From CAZSRX01 sp964609675 [NCBI: uncultured Bacteroidota bacterium] (GTDB lineage: Bacteria; CLD3; SB21): a stretch of DNA of 38,417 nucleotides. The DNA is taken from positions 1-38,417 of the forward strand of contig CAZSRX010000035.1 of the NCBI GenBank assembly GCA_964609675.1, given 5' to 3'. Shown here piece after piece: positions 24,416 through 32,959 of this stretch; positions within the stretch are counted from its first letter, which is position 1; each line of letters opens with the position of its first letter. The position numbers and the translations under genes are program-made. The notes below the pieces were generated by a model that had not been told where the DNA came from, made no database searches, and saw only the letters and a list, made by a program, of their open reading frames with translations.

Positions 24416-27196
24416 ATGAAACCGAAAAGCATCTTCATGACCGTGATTTTCTTTTTCTGGCTGGCCGCCACCCTGACGGCTCAGAAAAATGCCAATGAGT
24501 TTAAATTCGTTCAGGAATCCGGGGGTATCAAAGAATACACGCTTCTCAAAAACGACCTGCAGGTACTCTTGATGGAGGACCACTCTGCGCCGGTACTGAC
24601 CTTTATGGTTACGTACCGCGTCGGTTCGCGCAATGAAAAAATCGGTAATACGGGTTCAACGCATATCCTGGAGCACATGATGTTCAAGGGTACGCCTTCG
24701 TTTAACAAGGCCAAGGGCACGGGCGTTTCCGCCACCTTGCAAAATGTCGGCGCGATGATGAACGCCACCACCTGGAACGACCGTACCAATTATTTCGAAA
24801 TGATTCCCAGCGAGCACCTGGAACTGGCGGTAAAAATTGAAGCCGACCGCATGCGTAATCTGCTGCTGGACGAAAACGACCTGAAGAGCGAAATGACGGT
24901 GGTGCGCAACGAATTCGAAATCGGCGAAAACAATCCGTCCGAAGCCCTTGACAAAAACATATGGGCCACGGCTTACCAGGCGCATCCGTATCATCATTCC
25001 ACAATCGGATGGAAGGCCGATATTGAAAATGTCTCCGTTCAAGGGTTGCGGGAATTTTACGAAACCTTCTACTGGCCGAACAACGCCACCGTAACCGTGG
25101 TCGGCGATTTTGAAACCGGCAAAGCGCTGGATCTGATCTATCAGTATTTCGGCGCGATACCGAAATCGCCGAAGCCCATACCGCCGATGTACACCACCGA
25201 GCCCCGTCAGGAGGGGCCGCGCCACGTGGTCGTAAAGCGGGCCGGTCAGAACGGCATCGTGGGTGTGGCGCACAAGACCTGCAAAGGACTGGACAAGGAC
25301 CAGCCGGCGTTTGACATTCTCGAGACGATCCTGAACAGCGGGAAGAACAGCCGTTTCTACAAACATATCGTGGACAAAGGCCTGGCCGCGAAGGTGGACG
25401 TTTCCTATTTCCCGTTCAAAGACGAGTCGCTGTTCATCACTTACGCCACGCTGACGCCGGGCACCACGCACGAGCAGATGCAGGCGCTGATTCTGGAAGA
25501 ATATAAAAAAATCGCGGATGAAGGCGTCACCCAGCAGGAAATAGACGCCGCCAAAGCCCAGATTCGCGCCCAGACCGCTTACCGCAAGGACGGCTCGTTT
25601 CTGATTGTTATGCTCCTGAACGAAGCGATTGCCGCCGGCGACTGGAAAGCCTACACGGAATATATGGATAAAATCAATCAGGTCACCGCGGAGGATATCC
25701 GGAATCTCGTTAAAAAATATTTCGTTGAAGACCAGATGACTACCGGTTATTTCATTCCGCTGGCTAAACAGGATAAGACAACAGGCGGCCTGTATCCGGA
25801 TATGCCGGTTAACGGCTTTCGGAGTTTCCGCGGATTCACCACCCGGTTTGACCTTCCGCAGATTGATGAGGGCGGCAGCGGTTTTATCACGCCTACCGGA
25901 TTACCGCAGTCCCAACTCGCCAGGAACATCACCGATAAACGCGTAGAAGGCATTCGCGTGATTGCCATGAAAACCGGCGTGGCGGATGTAATAACAATCC
26001 GGGGCAGTCTGATGGCCGGCACGTTTTTCAGCCCGTTGACCAACAAAGCCCAGGCCGATCTGATGGCGGCCATGCTGGATCAGGGCACCGTCAAAAGGGA
26101 TAAATTCGCCGTTTCCGCCGCGCTGGAGACCATCGGCGCGACCATCAATTTCCAGGCCGGCAATGAAACGCTGGAGTTCACGGGGCGCTGCCTGAAAGCG
26201 GATCTCCCGAAAGTCATCAATATTCTGGCTGAAGAACTGCGTTTTCCGGCTTTTGACGAGAAATCATTTGAAACCATCAAGAAGAGAAAGATGACGCAGT
26301 ATAAGCAGAACCTGGAAAATACGGACATCCGCGCCTTTGAAACGCTGTCCCAGAAAATCTACCCGGCCACGCACCCGAATTACAGTTTCTCTACCGAACA
26401 GATACTCAAGGATATCGAAAAAACCACCCTTAGCGACCTGAAAGAATTCCACAAGAAATACTATGGCCCGGCATCGATGATCATCGTCGCGGTCGGCGAC
26501 GTGGAAGCGGCCGAACTGCATAAAGCCGTCAAAGCCGAATTCGCCGGATGGAAAGGCGGCGTGGTATTCACGCGCCCCGCAGCCGTTCTGCCCAAACCCG
26601 CTCCCGAAAAACCGATCCTCGTAACCATCCCGGATAAAACCAGCGTGACCTATGCCATCGGCACCGGCATCTCCATCCAGCAGGACCATAAAGATTATCC
26701 CGCGCTGTTTGTCGGCACGTATATCCTCGGCGGTAATTTTTCTGCGCGCCTGATGTCCACTGTGCGGGATATCGAAGGGCTGACTTACGGCATCCGGGCC
26801 GGTATCCGCGGCGCCACCTTCAGCGACGGCTACTGGGCCGTGAACGCTTACTTCAACCCGAAAATGCTGAAGCACGGCATGGCGTCCACGCAGAAACAAA
26901 TTGACCTGTGGCTGGAAAAAGGCGTCACCGACGAAGAAGTCGCCGCCAAAAAATCCACGATTACCGGCTCCTACAAAGTCGGGCTCTCCTCCACAGGCCG
27001 CGTCGCGGAACAATTGCTGGCCATCGCCCAGCGCAATCTTGCGATGAGTTATATTGACGACTATCCAAACCGTATTAACGCTCTGACCACGGGAGAAATT
27101 AACGCCGCAATTAAAAAATACATCCGATCGGAAAACCTGATCCGGATAGCGGCCGGTTCGGTGGATGAGAAAAAAGATCTCCTGGAATCCAAATAA
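24416..27196 (+). CDS. M16-family zinc metallopeptidase (insulinase-like), two-domain
   Basis: A 926-residue secreted peptidase with a signal peptide ending TLTAQ. The inverted zinc motif HxxEH is HILEH at 83-87 and the downstream third ligand is in VVRNEFEIGENNP (Glu166 or Glu168). The second half repeats the fold without a zinc site (ADLMAAMLDQGT) and keeps the R/Y segment SARLMSTVRDIEGLTYGI, as in proteins where both halves lie in one chain. It probably acts in the periplasm on peptides. The start at 24416 has CGGAG upstream; a reading from 24389 adds nine residues. Confidence 0.92.
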   Translation: MKPKSIFMTVIFFFWLAATLTAQKNANEFKFVQESGGIKEYTLLKNDLQVLLMEDHSAPVLTFMVTYRVGSRNEKIGNTGSTHILEHMMFKGTPSFNKAKGTGVSATLQNVGAMMNATTWNDRTNYFEMIPSEHLELAVKIEADRMRNLLLDENDLKSEMTVVRNEFEIGENNPSEALDKNIWATAYQAHPYHHSTIGWKADIENVSVQGLREFYETFYWPNNATVTVVGDFETGKALDLIYQYFGAIPKSPKPIPPMYTTEPRQEGPRHVVVKRAGQNGIVGVAHKTCKGLDKDQPAFDILETILNSGKNSRFYKHIVDKGLAAKVDVSYFPFKDESLFITYATLTPGTTHEQMQALILEEYKKIADEGVTQQEIDAAKAQIRAQTAYRKDGSFLIVMLLNEAIAAGDWKAYTEYMDKINQVTAEDIRNLVKKYFVEDQMTTGYFIPLAKQDKTTGGLYPDMPVNGFRSFRGFTTRFDLPQIDEGGSGFITPTGLPQSQLARNITDKRVEGIRVIAMKTGVADVITIRGSLMAGTFFSPLTNKAQADLMAAMLDQGTVKRDKFAVSAALETIGATINFQAGNETLEFTGRCLKADLPKVINILAEELRFPAFDEKSFETIKKRKMTQYKQNLENTDIRAFETLSQKIYPATHPNYSFSTEQILKDIEKTTLSDLKEFHKKYYGPASMIIVAVGDVEAAELHKAVKAEFAGWKGGVVFTRPAAVLPKPAPEKPILVTIPDKTSVTYAIGTGISIQQDHKDYPALFVGTYILGGNFSARLMSTVRDIEGLTYGIRAGIRGATFSDGYWAVNAYFNPKMLKHGMASTQKQIDLWLEKGVTDEEVAAKKSTITGSYKVGLSSTGRVAEQLLAIAQRNLAMSYIDDYPNRINALTTGEINAAIKKYIRSENLIRIAAGSVDEKKDLLESK

Positions 27197-27209
27197 AACG
27201 ATAATTGCC

Positions 27210-27242
27210 AAAGGCCGTTCAACACGAACGGCCTTTTTTTTT
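27210..27242 (+). terminator. Intrinsic terminator of the M16 peptidase gene
   Basis: AAAGGCCGTT pairs with AACGGCCTTT around a seven-base loop and is followed by a run of at least nine T. Confidence 0.85.
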
Positions 27243-27393
27243 AGCTGTTTCATATTAATAAAAGCTGTTTGGAAATTTGGACAGGAATTAATTGATAAAA
27301 ATATTTTCGTTTTAAAATAAAAATCCTTAATATAGAATCGCTTGGATTGTTCTGACTGACACACAAAATAACAGGAGCAAGTTGTAACCGGCG

Positions 27394-28281
27394 ATGTTTC
27401 GTTCCGATGATATAAGGATATTTTATGCTAAAACGCTGTTGGTTTTGACGCTGGCGTTGATGATCTGGCATCTGATTTTATTCCACCGTTCGGTAAGCCG
27501 CGAAACCGCAATGCGTCAGGTCCATCAGGCCTGGACGGCGGAATTACCCAAAGACCGCTACCGTATCGGCGCCGACGAGGAATCGTTCCGCGCCTTCCTT
27601 GCGTTTGACCCGCTTATCGATTCCCTGCTGACCAGGGATTACGGTATTCGTGCCTCCTGGATAAAAAACGAGCCGGTTAATTTCGACAACCGGTTGTATC
27701 GGCGGAAAATCGTACAGATTCCTGAATCGTTTCCGACGACGACCTTTAACGCCGATCTGAAACTGCTGGCCGAGCAAAACGCCTGGCCGATACTCTCCGT
27801 GCAGGAAAAAATGAAAACCGGCGACCTGTGGGTGGATATCGGCCGCGATGAGCAACTCTACCTGCATATGCAACTGAACGTCAACAAACGCCTCAAAACC
27901 GATTCAAAAGACCTGTACCTGTTAATCAGCGGCATGGGCATTAAAAACGACGAAATCACCGCGGCCATACTCGATCTGCCTGAAAATATCACCCTGATTA
28001 TTCCGCGCGGACAGGAGTTTTCAACGCTCCTGACGCATGAGGCCAAACGTAACGGGAAAGCGGTTCTGAACCGCCTGCCGGAGTATGCTAAGACCGTTTA
28101 TTTGGATCCCTACGAAGCCGACGAAACGACGATGACCAAAATATTTTATGAGACGCTTCAGAATGTGGAGAGCGGCACAGCTATTGTCTGTTACGAAAAA
28201 CCCGTTACGATTGCCGTACTAAAACGGGAACTGCCCAAAGTTACCCGCCGGGGATACCGTTTTCTGAGCTTTGCCCGCTAG
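27394..28281 (+). CDS. Divergent polysaccharide deacetylase family 2 (YibQ-like) protein, probably inactive
   Basis: A 295-residue protein with an N-terminal membrane anchor (TLLVLTLALMIWHLILF). Residues ~165-290 follow the YibQ-type deacetylase pattern: LYLLISGMGIKNDEITAAILDLP, ENITLIIPRG, LLTHEAKRNGKAVLNRLPEY, and the final ITEAVLKREL-like segment with RRGYRFLSF. The usual acidic metal ligands (DDLG) are replaced by ISGMG and the H-PME motif by NRLPEY. Catalysis is therefore doubtful. AGGAG lies about 15 bases before the ATG, farther than usual. It is the last clearly host-type gene before the accessory region. Confidence 0.6.
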   Translation: MFRSDDIRIFYAKTLLVLTLALMIWHLILFHRSVSRETAMRQVHQAWTAELPKDRYRIGADEESFRAFLAFDPLIDSLLTRDYGIRASWIKNEPVNFDNRLYRRKIVQIPESFPTTTFNADLKLLAEQNAWPILSVQEKMKTGDLWVDIGRDEQLYLHMQLNVNKRLKTDSKDLYLLISGMGIKNDEITAAILDLPENITLIIPRGQEFSTLLTHEAKRNGKAVLNRLPEYAKTVYLDPYEADETTMTKIFYETLQNVESGTAIVCYEKPVTIAVLKRELPKVTRRGYRFLSFAR

Positions 28282-28369
28282 CCGTCGTGATGAAAATGAA
28301 TTCTTTGGATGCTCCGCGACGCTCGGCATGTCCGTTATACCTTGCCCGACTGCGTTATACCGTAACAAC

Positions 28370-28395
28370 CGACATTTTATAGCTATAAAACGTCG
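28370..28395. repeat. 26-bp near-perfect palindrome
   Basis: The arms CGACATTTTATAG and CTATAAAACGTCG pair at 12 of 13 positions with no loop. It could be an operator or a cruciform-forming site. Confidence 0.6.
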
Positions 28396-28790
28396 CATGA
28401 TAGACTCATGAATTCTTGGCGGAAACATCAACCCGTCCGCCATTTTAATTATGGCCGTAACCGATACAGAAGGCGCTTTAAACGTTAAAACGCCGATACG
28501 TGACGTAACAGACCCTTGCTACGCCTGCATCCCGCGGATAAAAGACTCGCAACCTTTATTGACCGGAACCGTTGCGCATCCATATTCCTTACCATCAACA
28601 GCAACGCAAATTCATCGTCGCCTAATATCTTTCAGCATTCAATGGTCAAAAAAATCTCCCGCGGGAAAAAAACATTTTTTTTCGGTTGGTCGAAGATGCG
28701 GTTTTGGTGACCGTTCCGTAGAGCGGAGCAAGAGCCGTGAACATAGGCGTTTTCAGCGTGCGGCGAATGCCATCGTATATCAGGCGGTTA

Positions 28791-28972
28791 GCCGTTTGGT
28801 CGTCCCGATTTGCGAGGTTTAAAAAAAGATTTGAAATAAATATTATTTAATTTATATTTAACTTTGTTAACGCTTATCGGGATTCCCACATGCCGCGCGC
28901 GGGGAGACTTTTTTGTAAGCATTTATTTTATACTCCTCACACGCCACGTCGGCTACCCGCGGAACGTTAGGC
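28791..28972 (+). repeat. Structured long repeat, copy 1 (attC-like)
   Basis: About 182 bases that recur at 29715-29902. Both copies begin CAGGC(G/A)GTTAGCCGT, contain TCCCGATTTGCGAGG, and share a 104-base core (28867-28970) with only two mismatches, ending GGAACGTTAG. The core contains a perfect CCGCGCGCGG palindrome. TAGCCG near the left end can pair with CGGCTA near the right end, giving an imperfect folded arm. This copy ends GTTAGGC, a perfect match to the GTTRRRY integron core site. Confidence 0.8.
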
Positions 28973-29051
28973 AAAGGCGCTCTTTTACATTAAGCAACTA
29001 ACAATAATAGTCAGGATATCTCAATTCACAAAATTAATTATGGAGGTGTTT

Positions 29052-29636
29052 ATGAAAACCTATCTATCGCTTATTTGTATTCTGATTTATGGTGTAAGTT
29101 TCCCTATAACCGGTAATGCTCAAAGTAATTTTTCAGATCAGTCATGGAATGTTGGTTTTCAGGGAGGCGTGTTGTTTCCTGGTCCCGGCCAAGTTAACAT
29201 TAATCCTCCCGGTTGGGATTTTGAGACAGAAACGGGATTCGTATTAGGCGCTGAAATTGACGGCTATGTGGCTCCCAAACTATCTGTTGGACTTAAATAT
29301 TTATATTCCAACGCCTCCTTAAAAGGGTTTAGTGATGCTGCCGATGTCCATACCATAGCGGGTACTATAAAAGCCCGTTTTAACATTGGAGAAAAGCTGC
29401 AATTTCGTCCCGGAGCATCCTTTGGTTATAATCGAATTGAAATCAATTCTGATGTCGATGGCAGCAACGGTTTTAATGTTGCGGGAATTTTCCAGTACGC
29501 ATATTCTTTGGGAAACGGTAAAGCCATTACAGGAGATTTCAGTTTTATATCCCAACCGGTCGGTGGAAATGGTGATAGAGATATTACTTTTCCGCCCATT
29601 ATATATTTAACTATCGGATATGAATTTGGTAATTAA
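29052..29636 (+). CDS. Small outer-membrane beta-barrel protein in a cassette-like setting
   Basis: A 194-residue protein with a signal peptide (KTYLSLICILIYGVSFPITGNAQ) and alternating hydrophobic strands of an eight-stranded outer-membrane barrel (VGFQGGVLFPG, GAEIDGYVAPKLSVGLKYLYS, GTIKARFNIGEKLQFRPGASFGYN, final PIIYLTIGYEFGN). The start at 29052 follows GGAGG at a five-base distance; an upstream ATG overlaps that site. It is the only gene between the two ~185-bp repeats. It is more AT-rich than the host genes. No specific ligand is evident. Confidence 0.75.
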   Translation: MKTYLSLICILIYGVSFPITGNAQSNFSDQSWNVGFQGGVLFPGPGQVNINPPGWDFETETGFVLGAEIDGYVAPKLSVGLKYLYSNASLKGFSDAADVHTIAGTIKARFNIGEKLQFRPGASFGYNRIEINSDVDGSNGFNVAGIFQYAYSLGNGKAITGDFSFISQPVGGNGDRDITFPPIIYLTIGYEFGN

Positions 29637-30210
29637 GGGTTCGAATAATTAATAATATCCTGACTATTATTTTTAAATTCGAATTGTATTAAACAAGAGC
29701 GACTAAGCTTATAACAGGCAGTTAGCCGTACGCTCATCCCGATTTGCGAGGTTTAAAAATAGTTTTGAAAAAAAAATGAAATGTATATTAAAATAATTAA
29801 CGCTTATCGGGATTCCCACATGCCGCGCGCGGGGAGACTTTTTTGTAAGCATTTATTTTATACTCCTCACACACCACGACGGCTACCCGCGGAACGTTAG
29901 CAGAAAGCGTATTTGACAGCATCGCAACAATGAAACAGACGACTAAAAAAGTAAACTAAGTAACTCGACAAACAGTTTTGACAGGTGGACAGATACATAA
30001 CAGCAATTTGACTTCGGGACACATCAGTTTGATGGGCAGATACGCAAGCCAACGCAATAAAAAATTAAAACACCCCTACCGCACAAAAAAAATGAATTTC
30101 TATGACTACCCGCATTGCACACATTTGGTAGCTGCCCCAACCTCAAACCCCATGCAAAGCAGCCACCAAACGAGTGCAATTTTTGCCGACCCATATCTTA
30201 ACTTCGTATA
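29637..30210. other. 574-bp non-coding region with second repeat copy and cassette leader
   Basis: It holds the second long repeat (29715-29902) and then about 300 bases of AC-rich leader before the vsr gene. A possible 77-codon frame at 29978 has no Shine-Dalgarno or recognisable protein and I treat it as non-coding. The promoter of the downstream operon should lie here but no clear boxes were found. Confidence 0.55.
29715..29902 (+). repeat. Structured long repeat, copy 2 (attC-like)
   Basis: About 188 bases matching copy 1, with the 104-base core at 29797-29900. TAGCCGT at the left and ACGGCTA at the right can pair over seven bases, and TAAC just before the unit can pair with GTTA at the end. 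The boundary heptamer here is GTTAGCA (29896-29902), whose complement TGCTAAC starts the attC-like site at 38141. Confidence 0.8.
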
Positions 30211-30696
30211 ATGACAGATGTGCATGATAAAATAACAAGAAGTTACAACATGAGCCAAATCAAAGGCAAAGACACAAAGCCAGAGATGATGGTTAGAAAG
30301 TATATTTTCTCGAAAGGTTTTCGTTACAAGATTCATGACAAGGGACTTCCGGGCAAACCGGACATTGTTTTGCCTCGGTTAAAAGTTGTTATTTTTATTC
30401 ATGGTTGCTTCTGGCACGGTCATTCAAATTGCAGATATTTTGTTTTACCCAAAACCCGAACAGAATGGTGGTTAAAAAAAATTGAACGTAATAAACAACT
30501 TGATAGTGAAAATTTAAAAAAATTGAGGGATGCCGGTTGGAAAGTTTTAACGATTTTTGAATGTAAATTAAAAAGTAATTCAAGAAAAGAAACACTTGAT
30601 AATTTAGTGAAAAAGTTAAATAATATTTCAGAAAAGAAAAAAAGTGAAACGGTTAAACTATATAGACCTTTTTGCGGGCGCATCAGGATTATCTGA
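30211..30696 (+). CDS. vsr: Very short patch repair (Vsr) endonuclease
   Basis: Expected to nick beside T:G mismatches made when 5-methylcytosine deaminates, protecting sites of the partner methyltransferase. It starts MTDVHDKITRSYNM like E. coli Vsr (MADVHDKATRSKNM). Asp51 (LPGKPDIVLP), His64 and His69 (IHGCFWHGH) hold the E. coli active-site positions. Zinc-ligand candidates are Cys66, His71, Cys74 and Cys118. Threonine 63 of E. coli is isoleucine here. The end overlaps the methyltransferase start by 53 bases. No clear Shine-Dalgarno precedes it. The whole operon from here is much more AT-rich than the preceding chromosome, suggesting transfer. Confidence 0.93.
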   Translation: MTDVHDKITRSYNMSQIKGKDTKPEMMVRKYIFSKGFRYKIHDKGLPGKPDIVLPRLKVVIFIHGCFWHGHSNCRYFVLPKTRTEWWLKKIERNKQLDSENLKKLRDAGWKVLTIFECKLKSNSRKETLDNLVKKLNNISEKKKSETVKLYRPFCGRIRII

Positions 30697-31882
30697 AGGA
30701 TTTAGGATGCTGAATTTTAATCCTGTCGCGCATGTTGAAATAGATTCAGATGCATGTTTAACAATCAAAACGAGAGCAGCATACTACCATTTGAAAGAAA
30801 ACAATAAAATTTCCGTTTATTACGACTACTTAAGCGGAAATATTACACGTGATTCATTGTATAAATTTCTTCCGTCAGATATAGAAAATTCAGTAATTAA
30901 TGCTGAGATATCAGACTCAACCCTGAAATATATTTTTAAAGTCATTGAAACCAATCTTAAACAGTTACCAAACAGTGAACTTGATTTAATTGTTGGAGGA
31001 CCGCCATGTCAGGCATATTCATTGATTGGGAGACATGGAGTTGATTGGGAGAATGACCACCGCTTGAAGCTTTATGTTCAATACGGCAGATTTTTAAAAG
31101 AGTTCAAACCTAAAGTATTTGTATTTGAAAATGTTCCCGGAATTTACAGTGCTAATAATGGTTATCACTTCACGCATCTGAAAAAATATTTCAGAAAACT
31201 TGGATATGAAATTGAAGACCGGATACTTAATGCAAAAGATTATGGTGTTTTGCAAAATCGCAGAAGGGTTTTTGTTGTCGGTTGGAGAAAAGACATTCAA
31301 TTTTCATTTCCTGTTTTTGAACCAATCGTTCACAATTATACTGTAGAAGATATTTTTTCTGACTTATCCCCTCTTACTCCGGGTCAGGTCATAAATAAAG
31401 GCAAATACAAAAAGGAGCCATCAAAATACATGAAACAGTTTAATTTAAGCAATGGGGTTAACTTCTACACACAGCATATTTCAAGACCACATAACAGTAA
31501 CGATCTCAAAATATATAATATTGCAATTCAGAAATGGGAACAGGAAAACAAAAGATTAAAATACACCGACATTCCTGAAAAATTACGAACCCAGAAAAAT
31601 ACAGAATCATTCCTCGATAGGTTTAAAGTTGTTGATGGTAAAGGTATTTCGCATACACTAGTTGCACATATTGCTAAAGACGGCCACTATTACATTCACC
31701 CAGACATAAAACAATGCCGGTCAATTTCTGTCAGAGAGGCCGCCAGAATACAGTCTTTCCCCGATGACTTTTACTTTGAAGGTTCACGGACTTCTGTCTT
31801 CAGACAAATTGGAAATGCCGTTCCACCTCTGTTATCTAAAGCAATTGCAGATGGCATTAAAAACAAGCTGTATAAAATATGA
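30644..31882 (+). CDS. DNA (cytosine-5-)-methyltransferase
   Basis: C5-cytosine methyltransferase of 412 residues. Motif I is DLFAGASGLSEGF (8-20), motif IV is GGPPCQAYS with catalytic Cys122, motif VI is FENVPG (161-166), motif VIII is QNRRRVFVVGW (204-214), and motifs IX-X are REAARIQSFPDDF and RQIGNAVPPLL. The start is a GTG inside vsr, which places motif I at the usual distance from the N-terminus. The target-recognition region lies between about 215 and 355; the recognised sequence cannot be read. It overlaps the next gene by ATGA. Confidence 0.93.
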   Translation: MKRLNYIDLFAGASGLSEGFRMLNFNPVAHVEIDSDACLTIKTRAAYYHLKENNKISVYYDYLSGNITRDSLYKFLPSDIENSVINAEISDSTLKYIFKVIETNLKQLPNSELDLIVGGPPCQAYSLIGRHGVDWENDHRLKLYVQYGRFLKEFKPKVFVFENVPGIYSANNGYHFTHLKKYFRKLGYEIEDRILNAKDYGVLQNRRRVFVVGWRKDIQFSFPVFEPIVHNYTVEDIFSDLSPLTPGQVINKGKYKKEPSKYMKQFNLSNGVNFYTQHISRPHNSNDLKIYNIAIQKWEQENKRLKYTDIPEKLRTQKNTESFLDRFKVVDGKGISHTLVAHIAKDGHYYIHPDIKQCRSISVREAARIQSFPDDFYFEGSRTSVFRQIGNAVPPLLSKAIADGIKNKLYKI

Positions 31883-32955
31883 GTGTAACTTTTCGTGAAA
31901 TATTAAATCAAAAATCATGGAGCAGCTATGAAGAATACATAGCAGAGGGCATAAATCAGTATTCTTCTGAACTTTCAAAAGATATATCGGAAGGCAGAAA
32001 ACACAGGAAAGCAATACGTGAATTCATTGAAAAGAATTTTGAGATAAAGAAAGTTCCAGATAATCTCGATGCTGAAAAGAATCTCCTTGTATCCGGTGAA
32101 GTTGTTGGCATTGACGGAACAATAGCAACACATAAGACAATTACAGGGACAATGGCACAGATAGGAGTTGTGGCGGTAAACTATCTTAACGAGAAAATTC
32201 AACACTCTTATTTTATCTCCGAAGCAAAATACAAACAGGACATTAAAGATGTTACTGATTATCTTTACTCCCATGAAAGCATAAACAGAATCGTTTCAGC
32301 TCCCGTTTTAAGAGCAGCTTTACAGGTTCGTGAACGGGAACTTGGACTTGATGATAATTTCAGAGATAAATACAAAATTTATCATGGTCCGTTGATCCCA
32401 TTTGAAATGCTTGCCAATCCGGGCAAAGCTGAATTGAAAATTCTGGACGTGACCCTTGAAATACTTGAAAAGATAATAGCAAATAGAAAATGTTTGAGTA
32501 TCGTAAGCCGGTCACAAAATGACGCATACATCAGAATAGGGCTTTCGTTAAATCAAGGTGAGTATATTCAATTAAAAAAATCCGCAGGGCTTGAAATTTT
32601 AGAAGACAGAACCCTACTTAAAGACAAAGATCGCTGGCGTGAAGAAGATTTTCTGAAAGTGAACAATTTTATTAATCAAGGAGCAATGAAAATAAAAATT
32701 GGTTTGATAAAAATTTCACAAAGACCTTATGTATTTCATGCCCATGAAGAAATATTTGACCTTACCGCCAGGATAATTGCCCGTGATGCAATGTTTCAAA
32801 AGGAAAAAGGTTTTCCCTTGTTGGTAGATTATGCGGATAATCTCTGTTCAACATATTTCAAGGCAAGTGACTTTAATAAAATAATAGAATATCAATTGGC
32901 TAAGGAAGGAGAATTCCTGTCCGAAATGTCAGAAGAAACATTAAGACAAAAGTAA
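31879..32955 (+). CDS. NurA-like nuclease domain protein
   Basis: A 358-residue protein that resembles NurA 5'-3' nucleases. The key early motif VVGIDGTIATHK has the conserved aspartate at 79 within GIDG(T/S), followed by a beta strand ending IGVVAVNY. Later segments include SIVSRSQND and, near 315-322, LLVDYADNL, which may supply the second acidic metal site. NurA normally works with the HerA ATPase, and the HerA gene starts only four bases downstream. The ATG overlaps the methyltransferase stop. Assignment rests on motif pattern and partner context; a search could reassign it to a sister nuclease family. Confidence 0.7.
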   Translation: MSVTFREILNQKSWSSYEEYIAEGINQYSSELSKDISEGRKHRKAIREFIEKNFEIKKVPDNLDAEKNLLVSGEVVGIDGTIATHKTITGTMAQIGVVAVNYLNEKIQHSYFISEAKYKQDIKDVTDYLYSHESINRIVSAPVLRAALQVRERELGLDDNFRDKYKIYHGPLIPFEMLANPGKAELKILDVTLEILEKIIANRKCLSIVSRSQNDAYIRIGLSLNQGEYIQLKKSAGLEILEDRTLLKDKDRWREEDFLKVNNFINQGAMKIKIGLIKISQRPYVFHAHEEIFDLTARIIARDAMFQKEKGFPLLVDYADNLCSTYFKASDFNKIIEYQLAKEGEFLSEMSEETLRQK

Positions 32956-32959
32956 AATC

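Larger units (their letters stand above)
28282..29051. other. 770-bp non-coding region with palindromes and first copy of a long repeat
   Basis: I see no credible gene here. It contains two copies of CGTTATACC (28333-28341 and 28353-28361, 20 bases apart), a 26-base near-palindrome at 28370-28395 (CGACATTTTATAG then CTATAAAACGTCG), a TCCCGCGGGA palindrome near 28657, and the first copy of the structured repeat at 28791-28972. Base composition and codon-like structure are unlike the genes on either side. It may be the left edge of a mobile or cassette region. Confidence 0.6.

Noticed and set aside
28451-28822. A 123-codon plus-strand open frame in the non-coding stretch.
   Set aside because: No Shine-Dalgarno, no recognisable domain, and it runs into the long structured repeat that occurs again at 29715 in a different frame context.
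28966-29715. The first repeat-bounded gene as a proper integron cassette.
   Set aside because: Its left heptamer GTTAGGC predicts GCCTAAC at the start of the second repeat, but that sequence is not there. Only the second segment passes this test.
29978-30211. A 77-codon open frame just before vsr.
   Set aside because: Composition looks like cassette leader sequence, there is no ribosome-binding site, and the peptide has no protein-like pattern.
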